DNA of 64,000 bases from Penicillus capitatus (taxonomy: Eukaryota > Chlorophyta): the NCBI GenBank assembly GCA_965649825.1, contig OZ287701.1:1426001-1490000 (forward strand). Direction: 5' to 3'. How positions within the stretch are numbered: position 1 is the stretch's first letter; each line of letters begins with the position of its first letter. The notes beneath the pieces were generated by a model. It was not told where the DNA came from, searched no databases, and saw only the letters and a program-made list of their open reading frames with translations. Positions 11,769-24,055 of the stretch are shown one piece after another. A program made the translations under genes and the position numbers.

Positions 11769-13690
11769 TTAAATCCCTTTCTTCGTGTCTTCGCAGAGCG
11801 CCATTTCATCTTTTGCCCTGACGGAGACATCTGGCGCCGTCGTATCTTCGATTGGGATCACACGATCATCATCCATTTCGGCAGCTTCAGCAGAATCCTC
11901 GTCCGTCGATTCCTGAGAAGAGATATCTTCTGTCTCGAAATACCTCCGCAATTGCCAGGAGGCCGTGCGCTTTATCCAACGCTCATCGTGATCTGCCAAC
12001 ATGATAAGTTTATGTTTGCCTCCGGCGTTGCAGATGCGTGGGCCACTCCGTATTGAAACAACCGGAACTGATGCGTTGATGCTCGACACGCACACCTTTT
12101 TCTCTTTCTTAGAGGACGTATCGGCACGGTAGGACTCGCCAACCGTCGAGAGGTTGTAAAATTTTTGTGCGCTGGGTCTGCTGCTCACCGTTAAGACCTA
12201 CATACCGAGCACCATATGATACGCATCATCATTCTCCAACGATGTCGGACCTTCTCAAGTGCTTCCGGTACACTGATCACCGTCTTGGTTTCTTGCCTTG
12301 TGAACATCGCACAGAGCACGCGGATAGTATCTGCTCCAATCAAATCACCCAAACCTACCAGCGGTAGATCACCAGTGGCAGATCTGTAACACAGAACACG
12401 TTTATCAGCACAGCGCTGGTTTCGATCTTGGTATTATATGTGCCGTAGATGACCGGCTCCATGATCTCGGGTACGATACCAGAGGAGATGATTTTGTTCA
12501 CCTTTAGTTCACCTGCCACCCGCATGGCACGAAGCAGTCAACATGGTCGAGTGAGGAAGGATCGGGACAGACCACTCGATATCTGTTGGCTGTGATGTTT
12601 TGTAGCGTTTTAAGAATACTGGACATCGTTTTCTTGTTGATGCGAGACCCGATCAATTTCTCGAGCTTTGGTAGAGTGCCATCCGTCGATACAAACTCTA
12701 GTATATAGCTTTCAGGTCCAGACGGCAGTTGGGCACAAGCTTTGGACATTGAATAGTACAATGTCTGTCGTTCCGTGTAGCTAAACATCAAACGCAACGC
12801 CATCTCTTGAGTGATCCACGGAAGGCGAGTGGCATGCGTACACGAGTGCATCTGCCGGGAGCTTCAGGACACCACACTGTACCGAAATCTGTTTCGTTCG
12901 CAGCAGGTTCCACTCCTCCGTCGTGAAAAATGCGATGGCCCATGCAGCTTCGCTGAGAACTTGACGATATCCATGCTTCATCAGTGTACAGAGCTGCTTG
13001 CCGATGCGAGTAATGTAGTCTTAAGATGCACAGGTATCCGTCCAAACCATTCACAGAACAAAGCGAAGGGTGACAGATGCAAGCCCCGATGGCTTCTGAG
13101 CCGTATCTGCAAAAATTCGCCAGTGCCCAAGTCGAAATGCGTTTCAAACATAGATCGCCTCTGTTCACCATCTCTAACGCATGCAAAACCATATCGAGTG
13201 CTCCTTCCTCCACCAGCGCCTTTAAGAAACTTTTCTACTGCCATATTCCCGATCGCCGATAAGGCCTGAAAACAACGGCGACCAAAAAATCTCGCTCTCA
13301 GTGGATTGAGCCACAAACACAGACAGACCTTTTCTTTCAGATCCGCGTTGCTTCTAGAAATCAAGTTCATCAGCAGTGGTAGGGCACCGTTTTCGATGAC
13401 AACCCGCGTTTCCTGGCACGAACCGGCAGAGATGTTTGCCAATGCCCAGCCGCCTCCACCTACACAGACCACCCACCTGTCACATCATCTCCTTCGAAAA
13501 AACAACGACCCCTCACTTGCAAGCTTTCACTGTCATCTGCCCTCAGAGCTTACACAAAGTAAGGCACGTGTCCTATGATAATGATGTTCTGCACATGGGG
13601 GTTAATATCTGCATCGTCAGTCGCACACCCCGTGCCTCATCTGATGAATTTACGAAACGATCCACACATTCACAGCACAGCTTTCTGTAA
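11769..13690 (-). CDS. Importin-alpha-like ARM-repeat protein, one apparent frameshift
   Basis: Armadillo-repeat signatures appear in order on the minus strand: GWALANISAGSCQETRVVIE, ALSAIGNMAVE, EEGALDMVLHAL, STWALANFCR, SEAAWAIAFFTTEE, GTLPKLEKLIG, ILKTLQNITAN, then SSGIVPEIM and ETSAVLINV, and a C-terminal AGGKHKLIMLADH followed by an acidic tail. This order and ending match importin-alpha, the adaptor that carries NLS cargo with importin-beta through nuclear pores. Most frame changes are explained by short GT-AG introns. The exception is at about 13,214-13,225, where GNMAVEKFLK and ALVEEGALD are adjacent in the family pattern yet lie one nucleotide out of frame (one extra A). The importin-beta-binding N-terminus was not located. 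It could be a divergent paralogue, a new pseudogene, or carry a base-call error. Confidence 0.55.
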
Positions 13691-14039
13691 TACTGTATTC
13701 CAATGAGATGTGTTTTCCTGTCGCTACTGTTTTTGGCAAAGGTCGCGAGGTCGGCCTCTTTTATCGATTTTATTAGTGATCTGTCTTTGACGCAGAGCTA
13801 ATTCGGCCAGTGATGATGCCTTTCAGACGTATCCGAGCTGCAATGCGGCACGTACTTGCATTCCGTCGAGTCCCTTAATGCCCGCGCCTCGACCTACACC
13901 TCGAGACGCTTCCTTCTGTCTTCGAATTCGCGACACTTCGGCATAACGACGATGATTGTGAACGCGGAGATAATACGCGGGACGGCAAAGGGCATGCTGC
14001 TCAATGTAAAAGATGTCGAGCATGCTTCATGGAATGTGT

Positions 14040-14800
14040 CGGAACGCGCGAGGTGTATACGGTTCGGACATTATCCCGATCACACGCCTACATGCGTCCC
14101 GTCCGACAGAGATTCGTTTCCACTTCATCGGCAATCGACAGCACATTTTATCTCTTCGGCAATGCCGCCACTTTAGCCAGATATCCTTTATCGGGCACCG
14201 CGACGTCCGCTTCACCATTGATCGGCTCCAGCATAAACGCAGCGATGCGGAGATTCGATTGGAATTTGGCTTCCAGTTATGCGATATCGTTGAAAGGGAT
14301 GGTTTCGAATCCAGGCATGAAGGGACCTGTCGTGATATCCCTGCATCATCCCTAGGCATAGATGGTGGGTGCCATACCGTAGTCCATGTAGCATGTCGGA
14401 TTCGTTGGGGAACAGATGGCTGAGAGGATACGGTTCCGGAATCATTTCTCGGCAGAGAGGACCACTGCTTTGTTCGGCGGGATGCCTTTCGCACGGTATC
14501 TCATCGCCTGTGCTATTCCGAGTCCACATGTATTGCCTACCGTATGCGTCATGTGACAACCGTGCTAGTTTGGCAGCCATCTCGCCTCCTTCGACGCCGG
14601 TATTCATCGACGGGAATTTATCATAGTCTGACACGCGATGCACGAACTCCTCATACTCTCTCAGTACATTTACGCCGAGTCACATCATGTCACCTCAAAG
14701 AGAGACCGAAGGCTGCATTCGTAACATATGTAGAATGCTTGGGATTGGGAGGTCAGCGTCAGTTTCTGCGCTTGTGGTACCAGTGCCTCGACAATCTGTC
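14040..14800 (-). pseudogene. OAT: Ornithine aminotransferase pseudogene
   Basis: Minus-strand remnants run in family order: IVEALVPQAQKLTLTS, YDKFPSMNTGVEGGE, GIPPNKAVVLSAE, then a well-formed 51-nt intron splitting DYG|PFMPGFETIPFND, then AAFMLEPINGEADVAVP, and VLSIADEVETNLCRTGRM around the PLP-binding Asp. Ornithine aminotransferase is a PLP enzyme converting ornithine and 2-oxoglutarate to glutamate semialdehyde and glutamate. At least four in-frame stops interrupt conserved segments: TGA 14442-14444, TAA 14277-14279, TAA 14148-14150 and TAG 14088-14090. A further frame slip lies after AAKLAR. Substitutions at normally invariant positions (QTG to ETN; FWGR to FRNR) show long decay. The downstream catalytic lysine region is not recognisable. 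This copy cannot make enzyme. Confidence 0.85.
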
Positions 14801-14835
14801 AAGCGCTGAAGTGATAGGACAGCTCTCGGAGATGG

Positions 14836-16576
14836 CATCACGTATGAAGTGCACGTACTCTTAAATGACAGTGTCTTTAATGAGGGCCGTGTAGCTGCTC
14901 GGACATTCGTCGTACCTCTTTACATCAACAATTCCAGACAAAAACACCGCGACCTCTTTCCAGCACGACGGACAGGGGTTCGTAGCCGTGCGCACTGAAA
15001 ATCTCTTCGCAGTCGATCACCTTCATCCACCATCATCCAACTCCAGGCTCTCCGTCTGTTCAATTTCGCACCTTTTGTGGCGCATCGGACAGTGCCGTGG
15101 ATATCGAAGGGAGGAGTCGTCTGCCGTAAGAAAGAACGCAAGGAAGGCGCCTTGATCGTATTAAGCCTTGCGTCTACATCGAAAAGCGAAGTGGTGACTG
15201 TCTCTCTGGTGGAGACTTGACTCGACGTGTTGATCAAAGGAGAGAACGACACAGAACAATCCTGATCTCTTCTTCGCCAAGATGAAATGCCCTCTTCCGT
15301 CACAGAAAGCGTGTGGCCTTCTTTATGACTTCGCACGCCTTTTAGAAAGTCGCATCTGTTTGCGGACGCGGAACAATTGAAAGAGGTCGGCCCTCGGTTT
15401 TGTGTAACTGGCCTATCAGGCGGTATCTCTTTTCTGCCTCGCCGACTAGGTGAGAAGCGATGACTCCACCGACGTCGTCCTCGCAGTTACTAAGAATCGG
15501 CGAGCGAAAGGAAACGTCCCTTTCTCCAGTTGGATAGAGTCGACGGAATAACGTTCATTCCGCTCAGACAGGGCTCAGGATGTGACGGAGAAGGAAACAG
15601 CGAAGATCGACCGTACGACGTTGCAGAATGGTATCATCTAAGCGCCGCCTCTGAGCTGAAAGTCTGGCAGGTTGTTCTGTGAACGTACGCATGCGTTTTG
15701 ATTCCTGACGCATCGCGTCATGCTTCTCTGCCAAAGAAAAGATGCTCGAGGGCGTGTTACAAGCTCGAACTCTCTGCTCGTGTCTTGTGTCAAAACCCTC
15801 GTACACTTTGAGAAAGCGGCCTAGATCTCGTTCGTTTACTGCTAAGTGCCACGGTGCTCGTCTGATTCTGTGATGAGTACAGCCACAAACGACAGCAGAA
15901 AGTGAAGTCCGGTAGGAAGCCGAGTGCCTCTCGTGGCGACTGCGGTGCCAAGAAAAGACGACATCACAACCACACCGATCATCCAAGTAACTAACTGCCC
16001 GATGATGTTCCTTATTGGGAATTGCCGGCTGAAACAAATGATGCTAATCCTTGACTGAGGGCCGCCAAGAAAACAGCACTGTGATGAGCATCTCTCTGTC
16101 TAATGTGAAAGACGACATACATGTCTTGTTGATTTTGCACCTTTGAATCTCTAAGAAGAGCTGAGTGCCGTTCTGCAGTTGCCAGGGGTTTTCAGTCTGA
16201 GATGTTATTGTCTGATGACTGTGCATTGTCTGGCATAAATGGAGTCTGAATTCGTTGAGATGTCCATGCCCAAAGGCAGTGGACAAATTAGAATTTAGGA
16301 CATTCATTAGTGGAGATGACGGCAGGAGAATGTGCTTTCATCGACTGCACCGTTTCCTGTCGTCATGAAAAAGGTTCTGCCAAATGCAGACGGACATGCA
16401 CGGTTTGCGCGATGTCTTCCGACTTCGCTCTTCCTCAAATCCTGCTCAGCACTCATCTTAGCCCTGCTACAGATGCATTTGTTGATGGACTTAAATGACT
16501 GTAATGCTTCGAATAGCCTAACTCGCAATAACTGACCCAGTGTCCGCTTCGCGCCACGAGAGCCTGCTGCGAAACG
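14836..16576. other. Intergenic, unassigned ORFs
   Basis: Two longish minus-strand open frames lie here (14920-15336, 138 codons; 15564-16037, 157 codons). The first may hold the scrambled N-terminal part of the aminotransferase relic. The second is rich in charged residues and matches nothing I know. No promoter or RNA feature could be supported. Confidence 0.35.
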
Positions 16577-19500
16577 ATGCGCGCCATACTCGCTTTTTCG
16601 TGTCTAGCCTTATCTTTGTCCGCAGTATGTCAACCCGACCCAATAGACACCGCTGAAGGTGTCCAAGAACACTGCCGAACTACATCCACCCTTTCACTTG
16701 CAACGCCTGCCAATGCAGTTCAGCGCGTTCGTCCTGCAACTGTACACGACTCCGAAGCCAACGCCAGACAACCTCCCGACAGGTCTGATATTGTCGACCC
16801 CTTCAACCGACGGGGCCATCCGTTAAGTCTCGAGGTCCGTTCTCTTGCCCTTCGTGTTGATTCCACAGAACGAATTCCATTCGAACAGGAAATGACAACG
16901 TCGAGAACTCTGCTACAAGAACAGGACGCTTTGGAGCAACAAGGTGACAGTTCCATTCACATACATATCCTCTCTCAGAATAAAGGTGTTACGCAGGATC
17001 GGGGTGCTTCTTGCCTCGGTCTCAAATCGAAAGCTTCCTCGATGTGGAGACCCGCGAGTGGAGAGTGGATGAAGCAGTTTTCGACGAAATCGGAAATGAC
17101 TTACAAACGATCATCGATTGCAGCGATAGAGATGACGCGATTCTTCTGGACGTGCCAGAGATTCGTCTTAAGAACCGCCTTGTGATCGCGCTCCCAATCA
17201 CAATCAATGGTTCCACCGAGAATGCAAAGTCCGACGCTAAAAGAGCTCGATCCATATCTGCCAAGACGGTCTTCAGATGCCCTGAAAATCAGGGGTCTTT
17301 TCTGCTGAGGTGAGTGATATCTTACACGATAGCATTCTCACGCAACCTCTCTGCGACATAGGACGTCGACTGTCCTTCTGGCAAACCTAGAGTTCGTGGA
17401 TTGCACGCTGGACTCGACCTCTCCGTCACAGGCGATCATAGAAGCAGAAGAGTGCCTCTCAGCCGAGCATTCCGGATCGCTCAGTCTACGTCACATCAGT
17501 TTCCGTAGGAACATACTCGAAGCATCTGTCGCTGTCATGGTGCCTGTTCCTACCTGCTCTTCGTTAGAGATGGTGGACGTGACCTTTGCAAGAAATAGGT
17601 GTTTCGGAGATTTCTGTGCAGCATCCCTCGCTACCAACAATACCTTACGAGAAGTCATTCTCAGGGGCAATACTCAGACGGTTGATGGAGGAAACACTCC
17701 TGCTCTACTTTACGCACCTCGAGGCTCCACAACTGTCATGGAGTACGTTGCAGCATCTGAAAACTCTGGATGCTGTTTTCTCGTCCAAGAAGGGTCGCTG
17801 GTTCTGACAAATGGATCTTTCTTTCGGAACGATGCGAGCTCGACGAACAACAGTGCCTGTCTTCACACCATCAGCTCTAATGTGTCCGTCGACAATTGTC
17901 AGTTCGAGGAAAACCGAGCGCGATACGGCGCTGCTCTGTTCGGAACAAACTCAAGTGTACGTTTGGCCAGTTCGGTACTGGAGAAGAACAACGGATCAGA
18001 CGGTGGTGCTCTGCACCTGAGCACTGGGTCAGCTGTGGATATGAAGGAGTGCATCTTCTCGCTCAATCATGCAATGCAGAATGGAGGTGGCATTTGGGCA
18101 AGCGCTTCCACCGTTGTCGGAGACACTATCGTCTTCGATAACAACACCGCTGATGCTAACGGAGCTGGCTTCTACTGCAAAGAACAAAGCGTTCTGGTGA
18201 TGAGCAACTGTGAGTTTTCTCTCAACAGAGCTCCATTCGGCGGTGCTATGGAATTCGAAACGAAGTCAGCGGGTCTCCTCAGAGGCTGTTCGTTTTCGGA
18301 GAACAGTGCCGCCAGAAGCGGAGGTGTTAGCTATGTCGAAGCCTCGACAGTCGTTGCAGTTCATTGCACCTTTGCGGATAACAATGCAACCTTTGGTGCC
18401 TCATTCTATTGCACATCCTCTTCACTCGCTGTCAACAGCTCATCCTTTCAAGGCGGAAGAGCCGCCGAGACTGGAGGAGGTATTCACGCCGAAGTCGACA
18501 GCTCTGTGTTGGTCCTCAACACAACGTTTGTGGACAACAGTGCTGTATACTACGGCGGAGCTGTTTACCTCGAATCAACGAGTGCGCAAGTTTCTGGATC
18601 CATCATCGAATCAAACGAAGCAGGTACAACAGGAGGAGGACTCTATGCCCGAAGGAGTGATGTCAGACTTTCGGAATCTGGACTTTCAGACAACAGAGCT
18701 CGTTGGGGAGCAGCTACGGGATTCGAGAACTCCACGTGCAATTTAGAAGACTGTATGTTTTCGAGTAACAGTGCAGAGAGAAGTGGAGGGGCGAGCTATA
18801 TCGAAGAATTGTCGAAAGTGAGCATTGATGGCTCCACATTCTCCAAAAACAGCGCATCCTTTGGAGGAGCACTTTACTGTCAAGTCTCAACACTCACCGT
18901 CGACGATTCAGTTTTTGAAGACGGAAAAGCGGCCGAAACAGGAGGATGTATTCACGCAAGAAGGAAAAGTCGCATAACATTCTTGAACACGAAGATGCTG
19001 GAGAACAAGGCCGATGACAGTGGAGGCGCTGTTTTCGCAACACAGTCCTCTTCCTTCCTTTGCTCTGGCTGTCATTTTGAGAAGAACCGTGCACGTAACT
19101 TTGGTGGTGCCGCCAGCCTCGTTTCCCAAGAAAGTCAGTCACAAGTATTCCAATTTGATCGCTGCACGATCGCCAACAACAATGCTGATTTTGGAGGTAA
19201 GGCTAACTGTTAAGAATAGATACCTGCCTCAATGCGTCTTCGCAGGCGGAATCTATTTCCGGAGTGAAGATGAAACTATTGACTGCGGTCGTCCAAATGC
19301 AAACTGTATATCCTTGGCAGTGGTCGAGACGGATATCGTCAACAACCGAGCTGTGTCCACTGGTGGTGGCATATATACCGGAGATCCCAAGGCAGTGCGT
19401 TTCAGCTGCCAGCGTCTGCGAAAACGGAACTCGACAAGCTACTTTACTCGACAACAGTTTGGTTCGATGGAAACGCTTCGCTCTCTTGATGCTCTATGTC

Positions 19501-21941
19501 CTGAATGGAAGGGGAATTCAGCTGATGTGTCCGGTAATGCGATTGCAGCAGGTGCTGCTACAGTCAAAAAGTGGATCTATGATAAAAGAGAAAACAGAAT
19601 GGTAGAAATCAACGGTCGTCGCCACACCGTGCGCAACCATTGGAGCAACAATCCACTCCCTCTGATCCAGATGGAAGTCCTTGACGAGTTCGGACAAGGC
19701 CCCGTCGTCGCTGTCGACGATCAAGTGCTCGTGGCTACAATGTCGTCGGATGACTTACTCTTCTGTTCTCTGGAATCTCGTATGCCAAAAGGCACTGGCA
19801 ACTTCACTGGAGTTGTCTTATTCAAGCCACCTGGAAACTATCGCGTGAGGATTGATTTCAACAGTGACACAGTGCCTTCAGTGGAACTGGTTATCCAGAT
19901 TTCGAGCTGCACCCTGAACCAGGTTGTCTCAGAAAACGGAGATATCTGCCAGGATTGCGGTGATTCCTCGTACAATTTGCAGCCAGAAGAGCGACATCCA
20001 GGATGCGTTCCTTGCCCTGAGAACGCCAGGTGCGATGGCAAGGCTATCAGACCCACGAATGGGTACTGGCATCAGACACCGTGCTCGGCACGCATTCAGA
20101 GATGTTTGACGCGAGATGCCTGCACTGAACCCGGCCGCGATGCTTCCTTGTATCGTATGGGCGAAAGCCTCGAGAACTGCTCTTTCGACGAGGAGTACAT
20201 CAAAAGCTACATGCAAATCCAGTGCGGAAAGGTAGGTCTGTCTCGAAGATCTGTTCGACAACGATAGATTCCTTCCTCTCTATCCAGGGGTACTCCGGCG
20301 TGCTTTGTGGCTCGTGTGAGAATTCTTATGGCCTCGCGCGCTCTTTCAGATGCGAACCGTGCCGCGGAGTCGCCAGAAACATCTTCATCGCAACATGTTC
20401 AATGATCTGGGTGTTGCTTCTTGGCATCTTTGGCATTTGGATTAATCTTGAGACCGGTCAAACGACCAACACTACTCCTTCTGAGGGAGTAACGGCGCCA
20501 AACCTGTCTTCTGGGCCACAAGAAACATCAAACGCAGAACCTGCCCCTCCCCAGGAAGTAGGGATGACCGAAATACATTCAGTTGAGGATTCCCATGACG
20601 AACCAAGAAGAAGAATTTCTGGCGAAGAGACAGGAGATCAGACAGCAAAGAGGGAGTCCGAGCTCGAAAAGTGGAAAGCGGTGGAAATCTTCAAGGTAAG
20701 GGTCCCTCCTTGGAGAGAAATTGTTTCATGCAGCATGTGCGGTCAGATCACGCTTAACCACATGCAAGTTCTTGCGATTGCTATCTCGTTTGACGTAAGG
20801 TGGACAGATGCATTGATTGTCATGTTCAAGGCCGCAGGTAATTCCTCGTCGTTTGTATATAATGAAGTGCGACTGTTTGTCTACGACAGAGTTTCTTGGA
20901 GGAATAACATCCGAAGCAACTGTGCGTTCAATCAACTGTTTGATAGCGGAAGGTTCTTCGACAAAAAGGTCAGCTCTACGTGTTGTCATATCTGCCTGCA
21001 TTCCGGTCTTTATTTTCTGCATTTTTTTGAGTTTCTGGGTTGGTGTCATGATTAAAGCCAATAGAACGGTGACATATCTCATCAGGCGATGCTCAACAAG
21101 CCTCTTCGTTGTCGTTTACTTGACATACCTCGCCTTCACGAAAACGGCAATGGATGTGCACTCTTGCATAGATGTGCATGATGATTTTGATGTGCAGTTC
21201 GACGGTACAACAAAGTATTGGTCGGATGATACATCCCTTAAATGTCATGAAGGAACACACAGAGTCTTAGCCGCCACGATCGGGTGGCCTGTTCTCATCA
21301 TAGTATCCATTGGATGTCCGATAGCGCTTGCTGTTTTCTTGTTGGTGGAAAGACAGAGAGATGTCTTGAAAGATGAGTGGCTCCTAGAGGCATGTGGATT
21401 CCTGCATCATTCCTACAGTCACAGATACGTTTTCTGGGAAGCGCTGATATTCTTGAGAAAGGCTCTTTTGGCTTCAATTGCTGTCTTTTCTTATTCGCTG
21501 GGAGGAAACCTGCAAGGTATCTTGGCCGTCATTGTTCTGATCTTCTTTTTGTATCTCCAGATTATCTGTCGTCCATTCAGAGAGGAATTCGACGAACTGA
21601 ATGAGTTAGAAAGCTTTTCACTGCTTGTTTCGCTGCTCACCTTTGCAACGGGGTTGTTTCTTGACGATGACCATGCTTCTCAGCCGGTGCGCATTCTGCT
21701 CACTGCCTCTACATGTGTTTGCATGTTGGGCCTTCTTTTTTTCCTCTGCTTCTCGTTTCTTAATGTTGCTGCATCCTATGCGAAGAAAGCCCTGGTTCTG
21801 GAAGGAATTGCACATCGTCCTGATGGAGGGACTTGTCATGTCCTTTTTGTCTTCGTTCGAACGCATGCCCGTAGTTTTGATAACTTCTGCAGAAACATGA
21901 TGCGATTTGCAAAGCGCAGTCGGCGACAAGAAGAACAGTAA
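16577..21941 (+). CDS. Secreted beta-helix ectodomain with Cys-rich region and multi-pass membrane C-terminus
   Basis: Introns at 16944-16996, 17310-17361, 19197-19245, 20232-20287, 20696-20746 and 20838-20889 (49-56 nt) join seven exons into one protein of about 1,680 residues. A signal peptide (MRAILAFSCLALSLSAVCQ) is followed by a long array of right-handed beta-helix coils of the Pmp type, recognised by recurring GGAVY/GGGIHA and F..N.A motifs. Next are a Cys-rich segment (CPENARCDG, NGYWHQTPC, GYSGVLCGSC) and several hydrophobic segments (WVLLLGIFGIWI, VFIFCIFLSFWVGV, VLIIVSIGCPIALAVFLLV, ILAVIVLIFFLYL, LLFFLCFSFL), ending in a basic tail. This architecture is widespread in algae and other protists; suggested roles are cell-surface adhesion or sensing, but function is not established. 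The beta-helix contains a duplicated block (about 18,300-18,520 and 18,780-18,990). The intron at 20696 is in frame and stop-free, so its retention would still be translatable. Confidence 0.85.
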
Positions 21942-22451
21942 CAGGTGTTGTCCTTGTACCTACATCCTCCACGAGGTTGTTAAATTGCTGCTTTAAGAAG
22001 ATATTGTGAAGAGTGCTTTCCACTCGATAGTGGAGAAACTCTTCAACACTTAGTTGCCTTCTTCTCTGGAAAAAGCGTACGATTTGATGTGTAACCCAAA
22101 CAGGACTCTCTATCCTGGTGTATCAATGCGATGATGATGTGTAAGCTGTTGCAACACACGCGGCACATACCCTGTTCGGTGTCGAAAAAGAGAGTCCCAC
22201 ATTCGCGTAGTAACTAAGACACGCTGCGCTGTGTTCTTGATTCCAGTGGCACTACAATGCTACTCGGACAACGTCAGTGCAAAACCGAGGAAATCTGCCA
22301 ATGGACTCCAAGAACAGCATTGGCATTCTATACATCGATCCGTGTTGTGTGTGTAATTCAGGCGATTATTACAAGTGTCTATCTGTTTCTGCAGTGCATG
22401 TACAGAAAAGACACATTAATAATGACAAAGCAATGAGAGAAAGATAGAACA
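21942..22451. other. Intergenic, no gene recognised
   Basis: A 510-bp spacer between the convergent beta-helix gene and the retrotransposon remnant. I see no open frame of note, tRNA or repeat. Confidence 0.5.
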
Positions 22452-23069
22452 TCAAGTATGACCATTCTTTTCGGACCACAACACCAGTATCAATTTAACA
22501 AAGTCAAGTAGCCGATCTAAGTCATACTCAAGCAGTTCGTCAATATCATCAAAACGGGCATTCCCCAAGAGGAGTTGTCGGCGTTCTCTTAAAAATTCAC
22601 ATCTAAAGAAATGGCTTCTCGTTTCGTTTGAATCGGGACATAGACAAAATCGACAGACCCTGCTAGTCTCTCGATTGAAACGCGAAAAGTATTCACGCGA
22701 TCTCCAGTGGTCAAGAAGGAAATGACGGAGCTCAGAAGTATCATTTCGTTTCCGGGCTCTGAACCACTTGTAGGGTGGGTAGAACCCAATTTCTTTGAGT
22801 CCTCTGCATAGTGAAGATTGGTTCCAAATCCTCCGTTCTTCTACGTCACTGTACTTTTCCACGGCTTTCTTGAATTTTCTCATCTCTTTTCGATCGCTCA
22901 GACTCTCCGATAACCATTGATTCCTATCGGTAGGAGAGCAGCCATCACTCGACATTCTCTGTATCTCCGTGAACAGCGAGCTGCTTGGCGATGACCCCCA
23001 CCGAAAATACGGTCTTGCGGGGTTTGCGGCGATGGGCGAAAACCTTGGCGTGGAGACATGGGCACACAC
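22452..23069 (-). mobile_element. 3' end of a non-LTR (LINE-like) retrotransposon ORF
   Basis: A 205-codon open frame carries a CCHC-like knuckle, CRFCLCPDSNETRSHFFRC, followed by EFLRERR near its C-terminus. This is the arrangement seen after the reverse transcriptase/RNase H region of LINE-type elements. The preceding residues are basic and helix-rich (SELRHFLLDHWRSREYFSRF), as in such tails. Related coding-like fragments continue upstream to about 23,380 in other frames. No RT catalytic motif, poly-A tail or flanking duplication is visible, so this is a truncated relic. A stand-alone CCHC protein is the alternative. Confidence 0.55.
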
Positions 23070-23385
23070 GAATCTTCATGGCGGATAGAGGGGCTGCATT
23101 CACCGGAGGAAAAGTACGAGCATTCTGCCACGAGCGAGGGATCAAGCAACAATGATCGGCGAGTCACGCTCCTTGGAGTAACGGGGCAGCCGAGCGCCAA
23201 GTTGGAAATGTGAAGAGCAGATTGGCCAGGATACTGTGGAAGTCTACCGCAGACATCTCGCTGCATACGTCGGAGGAAATTTTGAACCAAGGAAATTGCG
23301 AGGCGACGGGTTTTACACCAATGGAACTTTGCTGGGGACGACGTCGGGCCGATGACAGTAGAGTTCCCGCTTCTATGACCTCTAC

Positions 23386-24013
23386 CGATATGTGAAACTG
23401 AAGGTGATCACAAAAGAGATTGAAGGTGTGAAGTGTGAGCCATTTGAGGAGGCGATGGTGGAAGTTGCGGACTACGTCGGCGTCGCGGTGGAACTCATGG
23501 GTAAACGAAGCTGGACATGGCACCCGGCATTGAATCTCTTAATGTCCTAAAGTATAAGATGCCAACGCGTAGACTCCCGGGATTAAGAAATCATCTGCTG
23601 ACCGTTACCAATGGCACCGCTATTCTGCAGACGACCTTCTCAGGATTTAAACCGGAATGCAGAGAACTGTCCATTCGTGAGAACGGTTCGCTGACGGCTC
23701 ACGAAACTGGCACAGCTACGGCCTATGCACTGGAAAACTTCCAGAGCCGAGAGACATTCATTGTGAAGCCTGGAGATGAAGTTTACGAAGGTCAAGTCGT
23801 GGGTGTGCACAACAGAGACTCGATCTCCGAATTAACATCTGCAAGAAGAAGCATCTAATGATGCGTACTTCGCTGAGTGAGGCAACAGTCGTGCTCGATA
23901 AAGTCATGGACTTAACATTGGATGAGTCTCTGGAATTCATCAAACCGGATGAACTTGTGGAAGTGACGCCCAAATCGGTGAGGATTCGTAAAATGCACTT
24001 GAAAAAGAAGTAA
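23386..24013 (+). pseudogene. typA: C-terminal fragment of TypA/BipA ribosome-binding GTPase
   Basis: The fragment starts within KVITKEIEGVKCEPFEEA and covers VELMGKR, LDMAPGIESLNVL, LRNHLLTVTNGTAILQTTFSG, TGTATAYALENFQS, FIVKPGDEVYEGQVVGVHNR and LEFIKPDELVEVTPKSVRIR, ending TAA 24011-24013. This is the C-terminal third of TypA/BipA, a translational GTPase of bacteria and plastids. Two one-base deletions break it, at about 23,507 (between GKR and KLDM) and about 23,820 (between NRDS and DLRIN), each inside a motif that is contiguous in the family, so introns cannot explain them. The GTPase domain is absent and the truncated 5' side abuts the retrotransposon remnant. It is intronless over this stretch, so it may be a processed copy, though I see no poly-A. 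Confidence 0.8.
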
Positions 24014-24055
24014 TAGACAGGCTTTGGAATGCGCTTGATTCTTTTGTGGACATTA

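Noticed and set aside
14040-14800. Alternative genetic code explaining in-frame stops
   Set aside because: Intact genes in the window end with TAA, TAG and TGA and contain none internally; the stops in relics fall at unrelated amino acids.
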